The notes: generated by a model from the letters alone, not told the origin. A stretch of DNA of 64,000 nt from Rhodoligotrophos defluvii (GCF_005281615.1 NZ_SZZM01000001.1:1645455-1709454); one strand, 5' to 3'; shown: positions 34,339-44,034, counted from the stretch's first letter. Made by a program: numbers and translations.

Positions 34339-35400
34339 TTGGATAGAAACGGTTCCACGCCTGCGAGAAACGGGGAGGATGCAAAGCGCCGCGTGCTGAT
34401 AACGGGCGGAAGTGGGTTCATTGGCCAGCACTTGGTCGCGGCGGCCACGGCGCGCGGCGATGCGGTGCGGGTGCTGGACTTGCAGCCCCCACGGCTTCAC
34501 CTCCCGCGGGAGTTCATACAGGGCTCCATCCTCGACCCCGCATGCGTCCGCCGTGCCATGGAAGGTGTCGACACGGTGTACCATCTCGCCGGCATCGCCC
34601 ATTTCTGGACACCGGACCCCGAGGATTTCGACCGCGCAAACCATCAGGGCACCGAGACTGTTCTCTCGGTCGCCGCGGAGCTGGGCGTGCGGCGCTTCGT
34701 GCACTGCTCGTCGGAGACGGTCATGTTTCCAGCAAATGGCCACGGGCCGGGCAGCCCGACCCTGGTGGAGGACATGGCGGGCCCATATACGCGGTCGAAG
34801 TTCCTGGCCGAGCTCGCGGCGCTGGACGCAGCGCGCAATGGCTTGCCCGTAGTCGTCGTCAATCCGACGGTTCCCATCGGTCCCGGCGATCACAACAGGA
34901 CGGCGCCGACGGCCATGGTGTCGCTGTTCCTGAATCATCCGCCGCTGTTCGTCATGGACTGCATCCTGAACGTGGTGGATGTGCGCGACGTGGTCACCGG
35001 CATCATGCTGGCGGCGGACCATGGCCGGGTCGGCGAGCGCTACATTCTCGGCGGCGAAATCCTGACCGTGCGCGAGCTCATCCGCCGGATCGATGCGATA
35101 TGCGGCCGCCGCACCACGACCTTCAACATTCCCGGCTTTGCGGCTCTGGCCGCGGGGTTCGCCGCGGAATGGTATTCGAATCATATCAGCCAGCGCATGC
35201 CGCTCGCCACACCCGAGGCTGTGCGGGTGGCACTCAGGTCCATCCCGCTGGAGATCGACAAGGCACGGGAAGACCTGGGCTATCGGCCCCGTGCCATAGA
35301 CGGCGCGCTCGCCGAGACCGTTGCCTGGCTCTCGCGCGCGGATGCGACGGTGCGCGATGCGATGAAACGTCTGCCGGAGAGCTACTCAAGCCCCCGATGA
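34339..35400 (+). CDS. NAD-dependent epimerase/dehydratase (extended SDR, HpnA-like)
   Basis: 353 residues from a TTG start with GGAG ten bases upstream; there is no usable ATG before the nucleotide fold. NAD-binding RVLITGGSGFIGQHLVAA, a YHLAGIAHFWTP strand, and the catalytic set Ser in CSSETVMF with Tyr/Lys in YTRSK. It resembles hopanoid-associated sugar epimerases and 3-beta-hydroxysteroid-dehydrogenase-like SDRs. It probably acts with the ATP-grasp protein. Its end overlaps the convergent MATE gene by 15 bp. Confidence 0.87.
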   Translation: MDRNGSTPARNGEDAKRRVLITGGSGFIGQHLVAAATARGDAVRVLDLQPPRLHLPREFIQGSILDPACVRRAMEGVDTVYHLAGIAHFWTPDPEDFDRANHQGTETVLSVAAELGVRRFVHCSSETVMFPANGHGPGSPTLVEDMAGPYTRSKFLAELAALDAARNGLPVVVVNPTVPIGPGDHNRTAPTAMVSLFLNHPPLFVMDCILNVVDVRDVVTGIMLAADHGRVGERYILGGEILTVRELIRRIDAICGRRTTTFNIPGFAALAAGFAAEWYSNHISQRMPLATPEAVRVALRSIPLEIDKAREDLGYRPRAIDGALAETVAWLSRADATVRDAMKRLPESYSSPR

Positions 35401-36723
35401 AAAGGCCGCCTTCCGACGCGACGGCAGGATAGCGAGCAGCGTCACGCCCCGAGCCAGAAGAAACCCGTGCAGCGCCGCCCACAACCCGGCATTGCCGAAC
35501 AGGTGCCCGAGGCCGAGCAGCAGCGCCACGTAGACGGCGAACGACAGCAGCATCATGTTGCGCATGTCGCGCGACCAGGTGGCGCCGATGAAAACGCCGT
35601 CCATCTGAAAGGCAAGCACGCCCGTGAGCGTCGTCAAGGCGCCCCACACCAGCAGCCGCTTGGCCTCGAGCTGAACGCCGGCCGACGTGGTCATGAGCTC
35701 GATGAAAGTCGAGCCGAAGGCCAGAAACACAATGTTTGCGACGGCTGCCAGGGCCAGTCCCCAGGCCATGGTCATGCGCACGCCCTGGTCGAACGCCGGT
35801 CGATAGCGCGAGCCGATCGCCCGGCCGGTGATCTGCTCCGCGGCTGTGGCAAAGCCGTCGAGGAAGTAACTGCCGATCAGGAAGAAGTTCAGCAGCACCG
35901 CGTTGGCCGCCAGGCCCACCGTGCCGAACTGCGCGCCCTGCCGGGTGAACAGGGCGAAGGCGGCCAGCAGCACGAAGGAGCGGATCATGATGTCGCGGTT
36001 CAGCGCAACCATGCGCAGCAATGCCGCCTTGTCCAGCAGCCGGCCGCGGGAGACGGGCGGCATGCGGGCAAAACGGACTAGAATGACGACAAGACCTAAG
36101 ACAGCGGCTGCCGCTTCGCCGCCGACGCTGGCCCAGGCGACCCCGGCGATGCCCCATTCCAGCGCAAGTCCGAGCTGAATGCAGAGCAGGACGTTGGTCA
36201 CATTCAGCACGATCTGCAGCATGAGCCCGAACAGGGCCTCGCCCCGCCCCAGCACGTAGCCGAGAATGGCGTAGTTGAGGAGCGCCACCGGCGCGCTCAG
36301 CATGCGGACCTCGATATAGGTGGCCATCGCCCGGGATACGGCCGGATCGGCGCCCATGAACCATTGGCCGGCCAGCGCAATGGCCGGCCCGAGAAGCGCC
36401 AGGGCCGTTCCGCAGCAAGCGGCAATTGCGGCCGCGTGCCAGAACGCCGCCTGCTCGCCCTCCGCGTCCCTGCGGCCGAGCGCCTGCGCCGTGAGCCCCG
36501 TGGTGCCCGCGCGCAGGAAGTTGAACGTGGTGAACACCACGTCGAACACCACGGCGCCGGCCGCGAGCCCGCCGATCAGGGCTGCATCGCCAAGCCGCCC
36601 CACCACGGCCGTGCCGACGATGCCGAGCAGCGGCGTGGTGACGAAGGCGAGCGTCATCGGCACCGCGATCGACAGCACGAGCCGGTTCGTCACCTGAAAA
36701 GGATGGACGGTGGTGACGCTCAA
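35386..36723 (-). CDS. MATE-family multidrug/metabolite exporter (DinF-like)
   Basis: 445 residues with twelve predicted membrane helices, beginning RLVLSIAVPMTLAFVTTPLL. The paired halves of the family are visible (GRLGDAALIGGLAAG; later QITGRAIGSRYRPAF). It exports cationic or amphipathic compounds using an ion gradient. It is transcribed toward the epimerase and ATP-grasp genes and could export their product, or it may be unrelated; its start region adjoins the RpiR gene divergently. Confidence 0.9.
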   Translation of the reverse strand: MSVTTVHPFQVTNRLVLSIAVPMTLAFVTTPLLGIVGTAVVGRLGDAALIGGLAAGAVVFDVVFTTFNFLRAGTTGLTAQALGRRDAEGEQAAFWHAAAIAACCGTALALLGPAIALAGQWFMGADPAVSRAMATYIEVRMLSAPVALLNYAILGYVLGRGEALFGLMLQIVLNVTNVLLCIQLGLALEWGIAGVAWASVGGEAAAAVLGLVVILVRFARMPPVSRGRLLDKAALLRMVALNRDIMIRSFVLLAAFALFTRQGAQFGTVGLAANAVLLNFFLIGSYFLDGFATAAEQITGRAIGSRYRPAFDQGVRMTMAWGLALAAVANIVFLAFGSTFIELMTTSAGVQLEAKRLLVWGALTTLTGVLAFQMDGVFIGATWSRDMRNMMLLSFAVYVALLLGLGHLFGNAGLWAALHGFLLARGVTLLAILPSRRKAAFSSGA

Positions 36724-36853
36724 CTGAATGGCATCCGCAGATCTGACCGCAACTTCGTCCGGATGGATAACCGAATTGCCCCATCATCTGTTTGACTTTT
36801 TATGGCTTGGTAGCACACATGCGGCAGCACATTGGTCCTCCTTTACCTCTGCC

Positions 36854-37675
36854 ATGGCCTCCGATCGTCTGTCGCCCACCGCTGAAGCCTATGAGGATGC
36901 GCCGTTCGGCGCGCCCATCTTGCCGCGCATTCGCCAGGCCATCGACCACATGGCGGATGGGCAGTCGCGCATCGGCAAATATGTGCTCGACAATCCGGAG
37001 AAGGTGATCCGCGCTTCGCTGGCCGAACTGGCCGTGCTGGTGCAGAGCGGCGAGGCGAGCATCGTGCGCTTCTGCCAGCAGCTGGGCTATGCGGGGTTCC
37101 GCGAGTTCAAGCTGGCGCTCGCGACCGAGATTGCCACCCTGCGCGCGCAGCCGTCCGCCGAAGGCAGCGGCCGGGAAAGCATCCAGCTGCTGGCCAGGCG
37201 CCTGGCGGACGCCATCTACGACACCGCTGCCAGCCATCAGCGCTCGTCCCTCCGCCATCCCGCGCGCCGCCTCAAGGCCAGCCGGCGGATCGATATTTTC
37301 GGCGCGGGCGTCTCCGGGCTCATCGGCCAGCTCCTCGCCTATCGCTTGATGCGCGTCGGGTTGGTTGCCCAGGCGTTCCAGGATGCGACCCTGGTGCACG
37401 AGGTGATGAACGGGCTCGACCATTCCTGCGTCGCCATCGGCGTTTCGGAAACCGGCCTGACGGCGGACACCGTGCGTTTCCTGACTGGAGCGCGAGCCGT
37501 GGGTGCCTATACGATCGCCCTCACGGCGCGCGCGAACAGCCCTGTCGCCCGCGCGGCCGAATGCGTGCTGAATGTCAGCCCCGTGCAGCCACCACCCATT
37601 GGTGGAGAAACGGTCGCGGTGCCGGCCAAGATCCTGCTCATCGAAGCCTTGGCCGAAGCGATCGCCGCCTTGTAA
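36854..37675 (+). CDS. RpiR-family transcriptional regulator
   Basis: 273 residues from ATG 36854; the frame is open upstream to 36728 but that part is atypical and overlaps a likely promoter region. The N-terminal helix-turn-helix is HMADGQSRIGKYVLDNPEKV and ASIVRFCQQLGYAGFREFK; the C-terminal SIS phosphosugar-binding domain is DIFGAGVSGLIGQLLAYRLM. RpiR proteins sense sugar phosphates, which fits the downstream Ugp-type importer and phosphatase genes it probably controls. Confidence 0.9.
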   Translation: MASDRLSPTAEAYEDAPFGAPILPRIRQAIDHMADGQSRIGKYVLDNPEKVIRASLAELAVLVQSGEASIVRFCQQLGYAGFREFKLALATEIATLRAQPSAEGSGRESIQLLARRLADAIYDTAASHQRSSLRHPARRLKASRRIDIFGAGVSGLIGQLLAYRLMRVGLVAQAFQDATLVHEVMNGLDHSCVAIGVSETGLTADTVRFLTGARAVGAYTIALTARANSPVARAAECVLNVSPVQPPPIGGETVAVPAKILLIEALAEAIAAL

Positions 37676-37684
37676 GGCTCCTTC

Positions 37685-37699
37685 CGGAGCTTTGCTCCG
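37685..37699. repeat. Short perfect hairpin after the RpiR gene
   Basis: CGGAGC-TTT-GCTCCG, a six-base stem with a three-base loop, starting 9 bp after the RpiR stop. There is no run of T after it, so it is at best a weak terminator; it could also be an operator for the transporter operon that starts at 37766. Confidence 0.4.
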
Positions 37700-37765
37700 T
37701 CGATTGTCATGTCGGTGAAATAAAACTCCCTCATGGTCCCGGCCTGTAATCAGGCAGGGCGACTC

Positions 37766-38956
37766 ATGACGGCGACCGTTTCCATTGCGGCCATCGAGAA
37801 GCGCTTCGGCGCCAACCGCACGCTCAAGGGCGTATCCTTGGACATAGCGGCCGGCGAGTTTCTGACCCTGGTCGGGCCGTCCGGCTGCGGGAAGTCCACG
37901 CTGTTGCGAATCATTGCCGGCCTCATCCCGCAGGATGGCGGGTCGGTGGGTATCGACGGCGAGCCGGTCGATCATCTGCCGCCGAAGGCGCGCGACGTGG
38001 CCATGGTGTTCCAGAGCTATGCGCTCTACCCGCATATGAGTGTGTTCGACAACATCGCCACGCCGCTGAAGACCCAGCTGCTGCCGGCCGCCGCCCGGCT
38101 GCCCCTGATCGGCCGCCTCGTGCCGGGCCAGGCCGCGCCGCGTGAGCAGATTGCCGCGGCCGTCCGCCGGGTCGCCAAGCAAGTGGAGATCGCCGCTTTG
38201 CTCGACCGCCGGCCGGCACAGCTCTCCGGCGGGCAGCGGCAACGGGTTGCGCTCGCCCGCGCCATGGTGCGCCAGCCGCGCGTGTTCCTCATGGACGAGC
38301 CGCTCTCGAACCTCGATGCGCGGCTGCGCGTGCATATGCGCGGTGAGTTGGCCGAACTGCACCGCCGGCTCGGCGCGACCTTCATCTACGTGACCCATGA
38401 TCAGGTCGAGGCCATGACCATGTCGAGCCGCGTCGCCCTGATGATGGACGGGGAGATCGTGCAGGTGGCCCCGCCGCACCAGCTCTATGCCGATCCCAGC
38501 GATATCCGGGTGGCGCGGTTCATCGGCAGCCCCGAGATCAACCTGTTGCCCGCGGTCGCCGCCAAGAACGGACGCGTCGTTCTCGATGGCATGCCCACGC
38601 CGCTGGTCGCAGCCGAACCCGGCAAGGTCACCGTGGGCCTGCGCCCCGAAGCGCTGTTCTTTTCAGACGAGCCGGCGGAGCTGGCGCTGCACGCGCGGCT
38701 ACAGCGGGTGGAGAATCTCGGGCACGACGTGCTCGTGCACCTCGGTCACGATCTCGGTGGCGATGGCCGGGTGGTCATGCGCCTTGCCCCGGCCGAGTTC
38801 GAACGCATCCGCCAGACGGCGCCGCTCGATGAGCCGCTCTCGCTGGGCGCGAGGGCTGCCCATGCCCTGCTGTTCCGCTCTGACGGCAAGCGGGTTGCGG
38901 CGCGCGAAGAGCATGATCAGAGCACGGCCGCCATGGGTCTGCGGAGAGTCGGCTGA
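37766..38956 (+). CDS. ABC importer ATPase, UgpC/MalK type
   Basis: 396 residues from ATG 37766. Walker A GPSGCGKST, Q-loop VFQSYALYPHM, signature LSGGQRQR, Walker B FLMDEPLSNLDARLR and H-loop VTHDQVEAM are all textbook for the carbohydrate-uptake (CUT1) ATPases. An insertion of about 25 residues follows the Q-loop (LLPAAARLPLIGRLVPGQ). The C-terminal MalK-type regulatory domain (TVGLRPEALFF) is present. It is followed directly by the two permeases (TGATG overlap). Confidence 0.94.
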   Translation: MTATVSIAAIEKRFGANRTLKGVSLDIAAGEFLTLVGPSGCGKSTLLRIIAGLIPQDGGSVGIDGEPVDHLPPKARDVAMVFQSYALYPHMSVFDNIATPLKTQLLPAAARLPLIGRLVPGQAAPREQIAAAVRRVAKQVEIAALLDRRPAQLSGGQRQRVALARAMVRQPRVFLMDEPLSNLDARLRVHMRGELAELHRRLGATFIYVTHDQVEAMTMSSRVALMMDGEIVQVAPPHQLYADPSDIRVARFIGSPEINLLPAVAAKNGRVVLDGMPTPLVAAEPGKVTVGLRPEALFFSDEPAELALHARLQRVENLGHDVLVHLGHDLGGDGRVVMRLAPAEFERIRQTAPLDEPLSLGARAAHALLFRSDGKRVAAREEHDQSTAAMGLRRVG

Positions 38957-39888
38957 TGGCGCTGAGCCTCGTCACACCGCAGCCAAGGCCCGCGGACGCG
39001 GCCGAAAAGCGGCTCGGTGCGCGCATTGCGCCCTCCATCGCCTATTGGTTTGCGGCCCCTTCCATTCTTCTGCTGGTGGCAACCTTGCTGCTGCCCATCC
39101 TGGTCGTGGTGGCCTTGAGCTTCACCGACTACGAGCTTGGGGCGCTCGGCCTGTCCTTCCTCGGCTTCGAAAACTATGCGGCGCTGGCCGATGACGCCAC
39201 CTTCTGGCGCAGCCTGAAGAACACCGCCTATTACACCGTGCTGGTGGTGCCGGGCTCGGTGCTGCTGGCGCTCCTGCTCGCGGTGCTGATCAGTGGCCTC
39301 AGCCGCGGCCGCCGGTTCTACCAGATCGCCTTCTTCCTGCCGGTGACCTCCACGCTGATCGCCATGGCGACGGTCTGGAAATACCTGCTGCATGGCGCGA
39401 TCGGCCCCGTGAACCACCTGCTGGTCTTCCTCGGCTTTCCCGCACTCGAATTCTTCGGCAATCCGGACCTGGTCATGCCGGCGCTGGCCATCATCGGCAT
39501 TTGGCAGCTGGTCGGCTTCAACATGGTGCTGTTCATTGCCGGCCTGACCGCGATTCCGGCCGATCTCTATGAGGCCGCGGCGGTCGACGGCATGGACCGG
39601 CCATGGGAACGGTTCTTCACGGTGACCCTGCCGCTGCTGGGGCCGACAACCATGTTCGTCGTGGTCACCTCGTCCATCACCGCCTTCAAGGTGTTCGACA
39701 CCGTCGCCGTGCTCACCCGCGGCGCACCGCAAGGGGCGAGCGACGTTCTGCTCTATGTCACCTATCTCGAAGGCTTCCAATATTTCCGCATCGGGCCGGC
39801 GGCCGCCATGACCGTGATCTTCCTCGGGATCATCATGGTGCTGTCGCTGCTGCAAGCCAGGATCATCGAGCGGAGGGTGCATTACTGA
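38956..39888 (+). CDS. ABC importer permease, UgpA/MalF type
   Basis: 310 residues, six membrane helices, first near SILLLVATLLLPILVVVALS. The EAA loop reads YEAAAVDGMDRPWERFFTVTLP. It overlaps the ATPase stop by one base and the second permease start by one base (TGATG both times). Together they form the channel for a sugar or sugar-phosphate class substrate. Confidence 0.94.
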   Translation: MALSLVTPQPRPADAAEKRLGARIAPSIAYWFAAPSILLLVATLLLPILVVVALSFTDYELGALGLSFLGFENYAALADDATFWRSLKNTAYYTVLVVPGSVLLALLLAVLISGLSRGRRFYQIAFFLPVTSTLIAMATVWKYLLHGAIGPVNHLLVFLGFPALEFFGNPDLVMPALAIIGIWQLVGFNMVLFIAGLTAIPADLYEAAAVDGMDRPWERFFTVTLPLLGPTTMFVVVTSSITAFKVFDTVAVLTRGAPQGASDVLLYVTYLEGFQYFRIGPAAAMTVIFLGIIMVLSLLQARIIERRVHY

Positions 39889-40742
39889 TGCCGCCGCTGA
39901 CCCTCGCGCTCCGCCGCCTTGGCCTCACCCCGCGTGAGCTCGCCACCCATGCCGTCCTGCTGCTCGCGGCCTTCGCCGTCCTGTTCCCGTTCTACTGGAT
40001 GGTGCTGACGGCCGTGCGGCCTTCGCAAGAGGTGTTCTCGGCAGGCTTTTCGTGGCTGCCGGAAACCTTCGTGGGGCTCGACAATCTCCGTACCGCGCTC
40101 GACCAGGCGCCGCTGCTGCGCTTCATGCTCAATGGCGCAATCGTTTGTGCCGGCATTCTCGTCGTCCAGCTGCTCACCGCCATCCCCTGCGCCTACGCGC
40201 TGGCCAAATACGAATTCCGCGGCCGCGACCTGCTCTTCGCGCTGACCTTGTTCGGCCTGTGCGTGCCCATCCAGGTGCCGGCGCTGCCGCTCTATATCGC
40301 GCTCGCCTTCACCGGCCTCCTCGACAGCTATTTCGCGCTGATGCTGCCGTTCTTCCTTTCGGTATTCGCCATCTTCCTGTTCCGGCAGGTGTTCAAGTCG
40401 TTCCCGGATGAGATCATCCATGCGGCGCGGCTGGATGGTCTGAGCGAGATGGAGATCCTCTGGCGCATCGTGGTGCCAAGCGCCGGCCCGGCGATTGCCG
40501 CTTTCGCCGTCTTCTCGATCACCGCCCATTGGAACGACCTCTATTGGCCGCTCATCGTGGTGACCAGCAAGGAGCTCGCGCCGCCGCCGCTGGGCATGAT
40601 GTATTTCGCCGACAACGAGACCGGTGCCAATTTCGGCGCGCTGATGGCCGCGGCCACCCTGCTGACCGCGCCTCTCATGATCATCTTCCTCTTCGCCCAA
40701 CGCCATTTCATCCGCGGTGTGACCATGACCGGGGTGAAGTGA
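39888..40742 (+). CDS. ABC importer permease, UgpE/MalG type
   Basis: 284 residues, six membrane helices. The typical first helix and periplasmic start are FAVLFPFYWMVLTAVRPSQE; the EAA loop is HAARLDGLSEMEILWRIVVP. It follows its partner with a one-base overlap. It ends 32 bp before the binding-protein gene. Confidence 0.94.
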   Translation: MPPLTLALRRLGLTPRELATHAVLLLAAFAVLFPFYWMVLTAVRPSQEVFSAGFSWLPETFVGLDNLRTALDQAPLLRFMLNGAIVCAGILVVQLLTAIPCAYALAKYEFRGRDLLFALTLFGLCVPIQVPALPLYIALAFTGLLDSYFALMLPFFLSVFAIFLFRQVFKSFPDEIIHAARLDGLSEMEILWRIVVPSAGPAIAAFAVFSITAHWNDLYWPLIVVTSKELAPPPLGMMYFADNETGANFGALMAAATLLTAPLMIIFLFAQRHFIRGVTMTGVK

Positions 40743-40774
40743 ACGTGCCTTCCTGAAGCAAACGGAGCTTTACG

Positions 40775-42055
40775 ATGAGAAACCTGCTCAAGGCCGCAGT
40801 TGTGGGGGCGGCCATGACCCTCGGTGCGGCCGCCGCCACCGCGGACACCGTTGTCCTCGACGTGGTCCATGCCTGGCCGGCCCATAACAGCTTCCATGAG
40901 GCCGTGGCCGCGGCCTTCATGAAGCAGAACCCTGATATCGAGATCAAATTCCGCAGCTCGCCGCCGACCTATGACGAGGGGCATCAGGCCTTGCTGCGCG
41001 GGGCGATCACCAACCAGCTGCCCGACATCTACTTCTCAGGCTACCACCTGCTGCCCGAGGTGGTTGCAGCGCTGAACAAGCGCGGGCAGGTCGTAGCTCT
41101 GGACGAGTTCCTGGCTGAGGAAGGTGAGGGCTGGGTTGAGAAGAACTACGAGCCGGCCATGCTCAAGCTCGGCCAGGCGGATGGCAAGCAATATGGCATG
41201 CCCTTCAACGCCTCGACGCCGGTGATCTTCTTCAATGGCGACCTGGTCAAGCAGGCCGGTGGCGACCCCGAGAACTTTCCGACCAACTGGAACGACCTGG
41301 TGGCGCTCGGCGCCAAGATCAAGGCGCTGGGCAATGGCGTCGACGGCATGGCCTATGACGTGCATGCCTGGCCGGACGACTGGCTGTGGCGCGCGCTCAT
41401 CATGCAGCAGGGAGAGCCGATCATGAATGGCGACGGCAAGACCGTGGCCTTCGGCGCCCAGTCAGGCCTCGAGGCGCTCAAGCTGGCGCGCCGCTTCGTC
41501 ACCGAAGGCGGCATGCAGCTGCGCGACTTTGAGCAGTCGCGCCAGCAGTTCGCCGCGGGCAAGATCGGCATCCTGTTCTCGTCCACCAACGGCGCCCGTG
41601 CCTTTTCGGACCTGGTGGGCGATCGTTTCGACCTACGTTCCGCCGTCTACCCCGTGGCCGACACCACGAAGGGCACGGTGCCCACGGGCGGCAATGCGGC
41701 CATGATCCTCGCCAAGGACCCCGCCAAGCAGAAGGCCGCCTGGGAATACATCAAGTTCGCCGCGGGGCCGGAGGGCCAGACAATCGCGGTGCTGGGCTCG
41801 GGCTATATGCCCACCAACAAAGCAGCCCTGGCTCCGGAATATCTGGGGGAGTTCTACAAGAAGCACCCGAATTGGCAGACCAGCATGAACCAGGTCTCCC
41901 GTGCGGCGCCATGGGGCGGCTATCCCGGCCATAACGGGGTGAAGATCTGGCGCATGCAGCGCGACCTCATCGGCGCGGTGATGCGCGGCGACATGGCGCC
42001 GGAGGAGGCGCTCGAGAAGATGACCGCCGAGACCGACACGCTCATCACGCAGTGA
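40775..42055 (+). CDS. ABC importer periplasmic binding protein, UgpB/family-1 type
   Basis: 426 residues; start with GGAG upstream. A Sec signal peptide is evident (LLKAAVVGAAMTLGAAAATA). The mature part fits extracellular solute-binding family 1 (VVHAWPAHNSFHEAVAAAF, then YGMPFNASTPVIFFNGDL and AWEYIKFAAGPEGQTI). UgpB relatives bind glycerol-3-phosphate or glycerophosphodiesters; others bind disaccharides. The downstream phosphatase and PHP genes favour a phosphorylated substrate, but this is inference. Confidence 0.92.
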   Translation: MRNLLKAAVVGAAMTLGAAAATADTVVLDVVHAWPAHNSFHEAVAAAFMKQNPDIEIKFRSSPPTYDEGHQALLRGAITNQLPDIYFSGYHLLPEVVAALNKRGQVVALDEFLAEEGEGWVEKNYEPAMLKLGQADGKQYGMPFNASTPVIFFNGDLVKQAGGDPENFPTNWNDLVALGAKIKALGNGVDGMAYDVHAWPDDWLWRALIMQQGEPIMNGDGKTVAFGAQSGLEALKLARRFVTEGGMQLRDFEQSRQQFAAGKIGILFSSTNGARAFSDLVGDRFDLRSAVYPVADTTKGTVPTGGNAAMILAKDPAKQKAAWEYIKFAAGPEGQTIAVLGSGYMPTNKAALAPEYLGEFYKKHPNWQTSMNQVSRAAPWGGYPGHNGVKIWRMQRDLIGAVMRGDMAPEEALEKMTAETDTLITQ

Positions 42056-42080
42056 CGGCGTCCAGCATCAGCAACCGAGA

Positions 42081-42181
42081 CTAGAGCAGGGTGCCTTATT
42101 GTTGAATAGCCATCCCGCTCTATTCCTTTGCTTGAGCGTGATCCTTTCCGAAAACCGGTTCCCACTCTTCGGGCTCACGCC
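42081..42181. repeat. Rhizobial-type palindromic intergenic repeat, near full-length
   Basis: About 100 bp in the 260-bp gap after the binding-protein gene. The first half is a hairpin: TAGAGCAGGGTG near 42082 pairs imperfectly (10 of 12) with CATCCCGCTCTA at 42111-42122. The second half has GAGCGTGATCCTTTCCG and AAAACCGGTTCCCACTCTTC, which resembles from memory a repeat common between genes in Hyphomicrobiales. The rest of the gap up to 42315 shows no gene. Confidence 0.65.
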
Positions 42182-42315
42182 TTAGTCTGTCATGCTCGGC
42201 CTCGAGCCGAGCATCCAGGGCCAAGGGGCAGTCGTTCTGCCGTGAAGCCCTGGATCACCAGGTCAAGCCCGGTGATGACCAAGGGAAGTGCTTACCTTTC
42301 GAGATTCTAACACTG

Positions 42316-43011
42316 GTGATCCGATTGACTGATCTTGTTATTTTCGATTGCGACGGCGTGCTGGTGGACAGCGAGGTGATCGCGGCGCGGGTGATTGCGG
42401 AAAACCTGGCAGACCTCGGCATCGTCGTGGATCCGGAATATGTGCTCACCGGCTTCATCGGCCTTGATGCCGCAGGCACGCGGCGGCGGATCGAGGCCGA
42501 TCATGGGATCGTGCTGGCGCCGGAGTTCGATGTGGAGGGCGGCGAGCGGCTGGCCCACGCGTTTCGGACGGAGCTTCAGCCCGTGGCCGGCATTCTCGCT
42601 CTGCTGCAGAACCTGGATCGCCCGTTCTGCGTCGCCTCCAACAGCGGCCACGAAAGGCTGGCGCAGAGCTTCGCAGCGACGGGCTTGAGCGAATTTCTCC
42701 GCGGCCGGGTGTTCAGCGCTGATGATGTTGCGCGCGGCAAGCCGGCGCCGGACCTGTTCCTCCACGCCGCACGGCAAATGGGCAACGTGGCGCCGAGCCG
42801 GTGCCTGGTGATCGAGGACAGCAGCACGGGCGTGCAAGCCGCCAGGGCGGCGGGCATGCGGGTGATCGGCTTCTGCGGTGGCGGCCATATCCGGCCTGGT
42901 CATGCCGAACGGCTTCTCGCCGGAGGGGCCGAGCAGATCGTCGCCAGCCACGCAGAGCTAGCCATAGTGCTTGCCTCGCTTCACGACGAGCCCGCGCGGG
43001 CCGTTGGGTGA
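42316..43011 (+). CDS. HAD-superfamily phosphatase/phosphomutase
   Basis: 231 residues from a GTG start; no in-frame ATG precedes the first motif. HAD motifs: I FDCDGVLVDSE (nucleophile and acid Asp), II CVASNSG, III GKPAPDLF and IV VIEDSSTG. The cap domain lies between I and II (subclass I, like phosphoglycolate phosphatase or beta-phosphoglucomutase). It probably dephosphorylates the imported or metabolised sugar phosphate. It ends 23 bp before the PHP gene. Confidence 0.91.
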   Translation: MIRLTDLVIFDCDGVLVDSEVIAARVIAENLADLGIVVDPEYVLTGFIGLDAAGTRRRIEADHGIVLAPEFDVEGGERLAHAFRTELQPVAGILALLQNLDRPFCVASNSGHERLAQSFAATGLSEFLRGRVFSADDVARGKPAPDLFLHAARQMGNVAPSRCLVIEDSSTGVQAARAAGMRVIGFCGGGHIRPGHAERLLAGGAEQIVASHAELAIVLASLHDEPARAVG

Positions 43012-43034
43012 GCCTTGCAGTTCAGGATAAAACG

Positions 43035-43943
43035 ATGAGCAGCTTCGAATTCTTTTCCGATGCCGGCCGGTTTCTTCGCGGCAATCTGCACACCCATACC
43101 ACCCGGTCCGATGGCGCCTTGCCGGTCGAGGCCGTGATCGCGGCCTATCGCGACGCGGGCTATGACTTCCTGGCCATCACCGACCACTTCCTCGCCCGCT
43201 ACGAGTGGCCGGTGACCGATACGCGCGGCTTCCGCGACCAGCGCTTCACCACCCTGATCGGCGCGGAGCTCCATGCCCCGCGCACGGCGCTGAGCCCGCT
43301 CTGGCACATTGTGGCGGTGGGCCTGCCGCTCGATTTCGCACCGGCGACAGAAGACGAGGACGGGCCTGCCCTGGCACGCCGGGCGCGCGAGGCCGGTGCC
43401 TTCATCGGCATTGCCCACCCGGCCTGGTACAGCCTATCGCTCGAAGATGCCGAGACCATCGATGCGGCCCACGCGGTCGAGATCTACAACCACGGCTGCC
43501 AGCTGATGCATGACAAGGGCGATGGCGCCTATCTGCTGGACGGCCTCTCGGACAAAGGCCGCCGGCTGCTGACCTATGCCTGCGACGACGCTCACTTCAA
43601 GGCGCCCGATTTCGCCGGTGGCTGGGTGGAGGTGAAGGCCGCGCACAACGAACCCGATGCAATCCTCGATGCGTTGAAAGCCGGGCGGTTTTATTCCAGC
43701 CAAGGCCCGCGCATCCATGACATCGCTGTCACCGATTCGGTGGTCGAGGTCGCCTGCTTGCCGGCCATGGGCGTGGTGGTGGTCGGCGAGGGCTATCTGA
43801 TGAGCTACCGGTTCGGCACCGGCCTCACCCGCGCGACATTGCCGCTGGAGCCGCTCGCCGTCAGCCCGTGGCTGCGCGTGGTCGTGATCGGTGGCGATGG
43901 CCGCCGCGCCTGGTCAAATCCCATCTGGAAGGACCAGCTCTGA
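43035..43943 (+). CDS. PHP-domain metal-dependent phosphoesterase
   Basis: 302 residues; AGGA six to eight bases before ATG 43035. PHP motifs in order: GNLHTHTTRSDG, FLAITDHF, IGAELHAP, GIAHPAWYS and YACDDAHFK; these supply the usual His/Asp/Glu cluster for two or three metal ions. The C-terminal part (after residue 240) lacks an obvious domain and may be a beta-sandwich. It probably hydrolyses a phosphoester, possibly cyclic, linked to the uptake system upstream. Confidence 0.88.
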   Translation: MSSFEFFSDAGRFLRGNLHTHTTRSDGALPVEAVIAAYRDAGYDFLAITDHFLARYEWPVTDTRGFRDQRFTTLIGAELHAPRTALSPLWHIVAVGLPLDFAPATEDEDGPALARRAREAGAFIGIAHPAWYSLSLEDAETIDAAHAVEIYNHGCQLMHDKGDGAYLLDGLSDKGRRLLTYACDDAHFKAPDFAGGWVEVKAAHNEPDAILDALKAGRFYSSQGPRIHDIAVTDSVVEVACLPAMGVVVVGEGYLMSYRFGTGLTRATLPLEPLAVSPWLRVVVIGGDGRRAWSNPIWKDQL

Positions 43944-44034
43944 AGAACGCACTGGCCGAGACGCCCGGGCCCTGGCAAAGTCCCATGTCCGGGTGGGCAG
44001 GATCATGGCCCAGCCCATGGATAATGGAGTGGGC

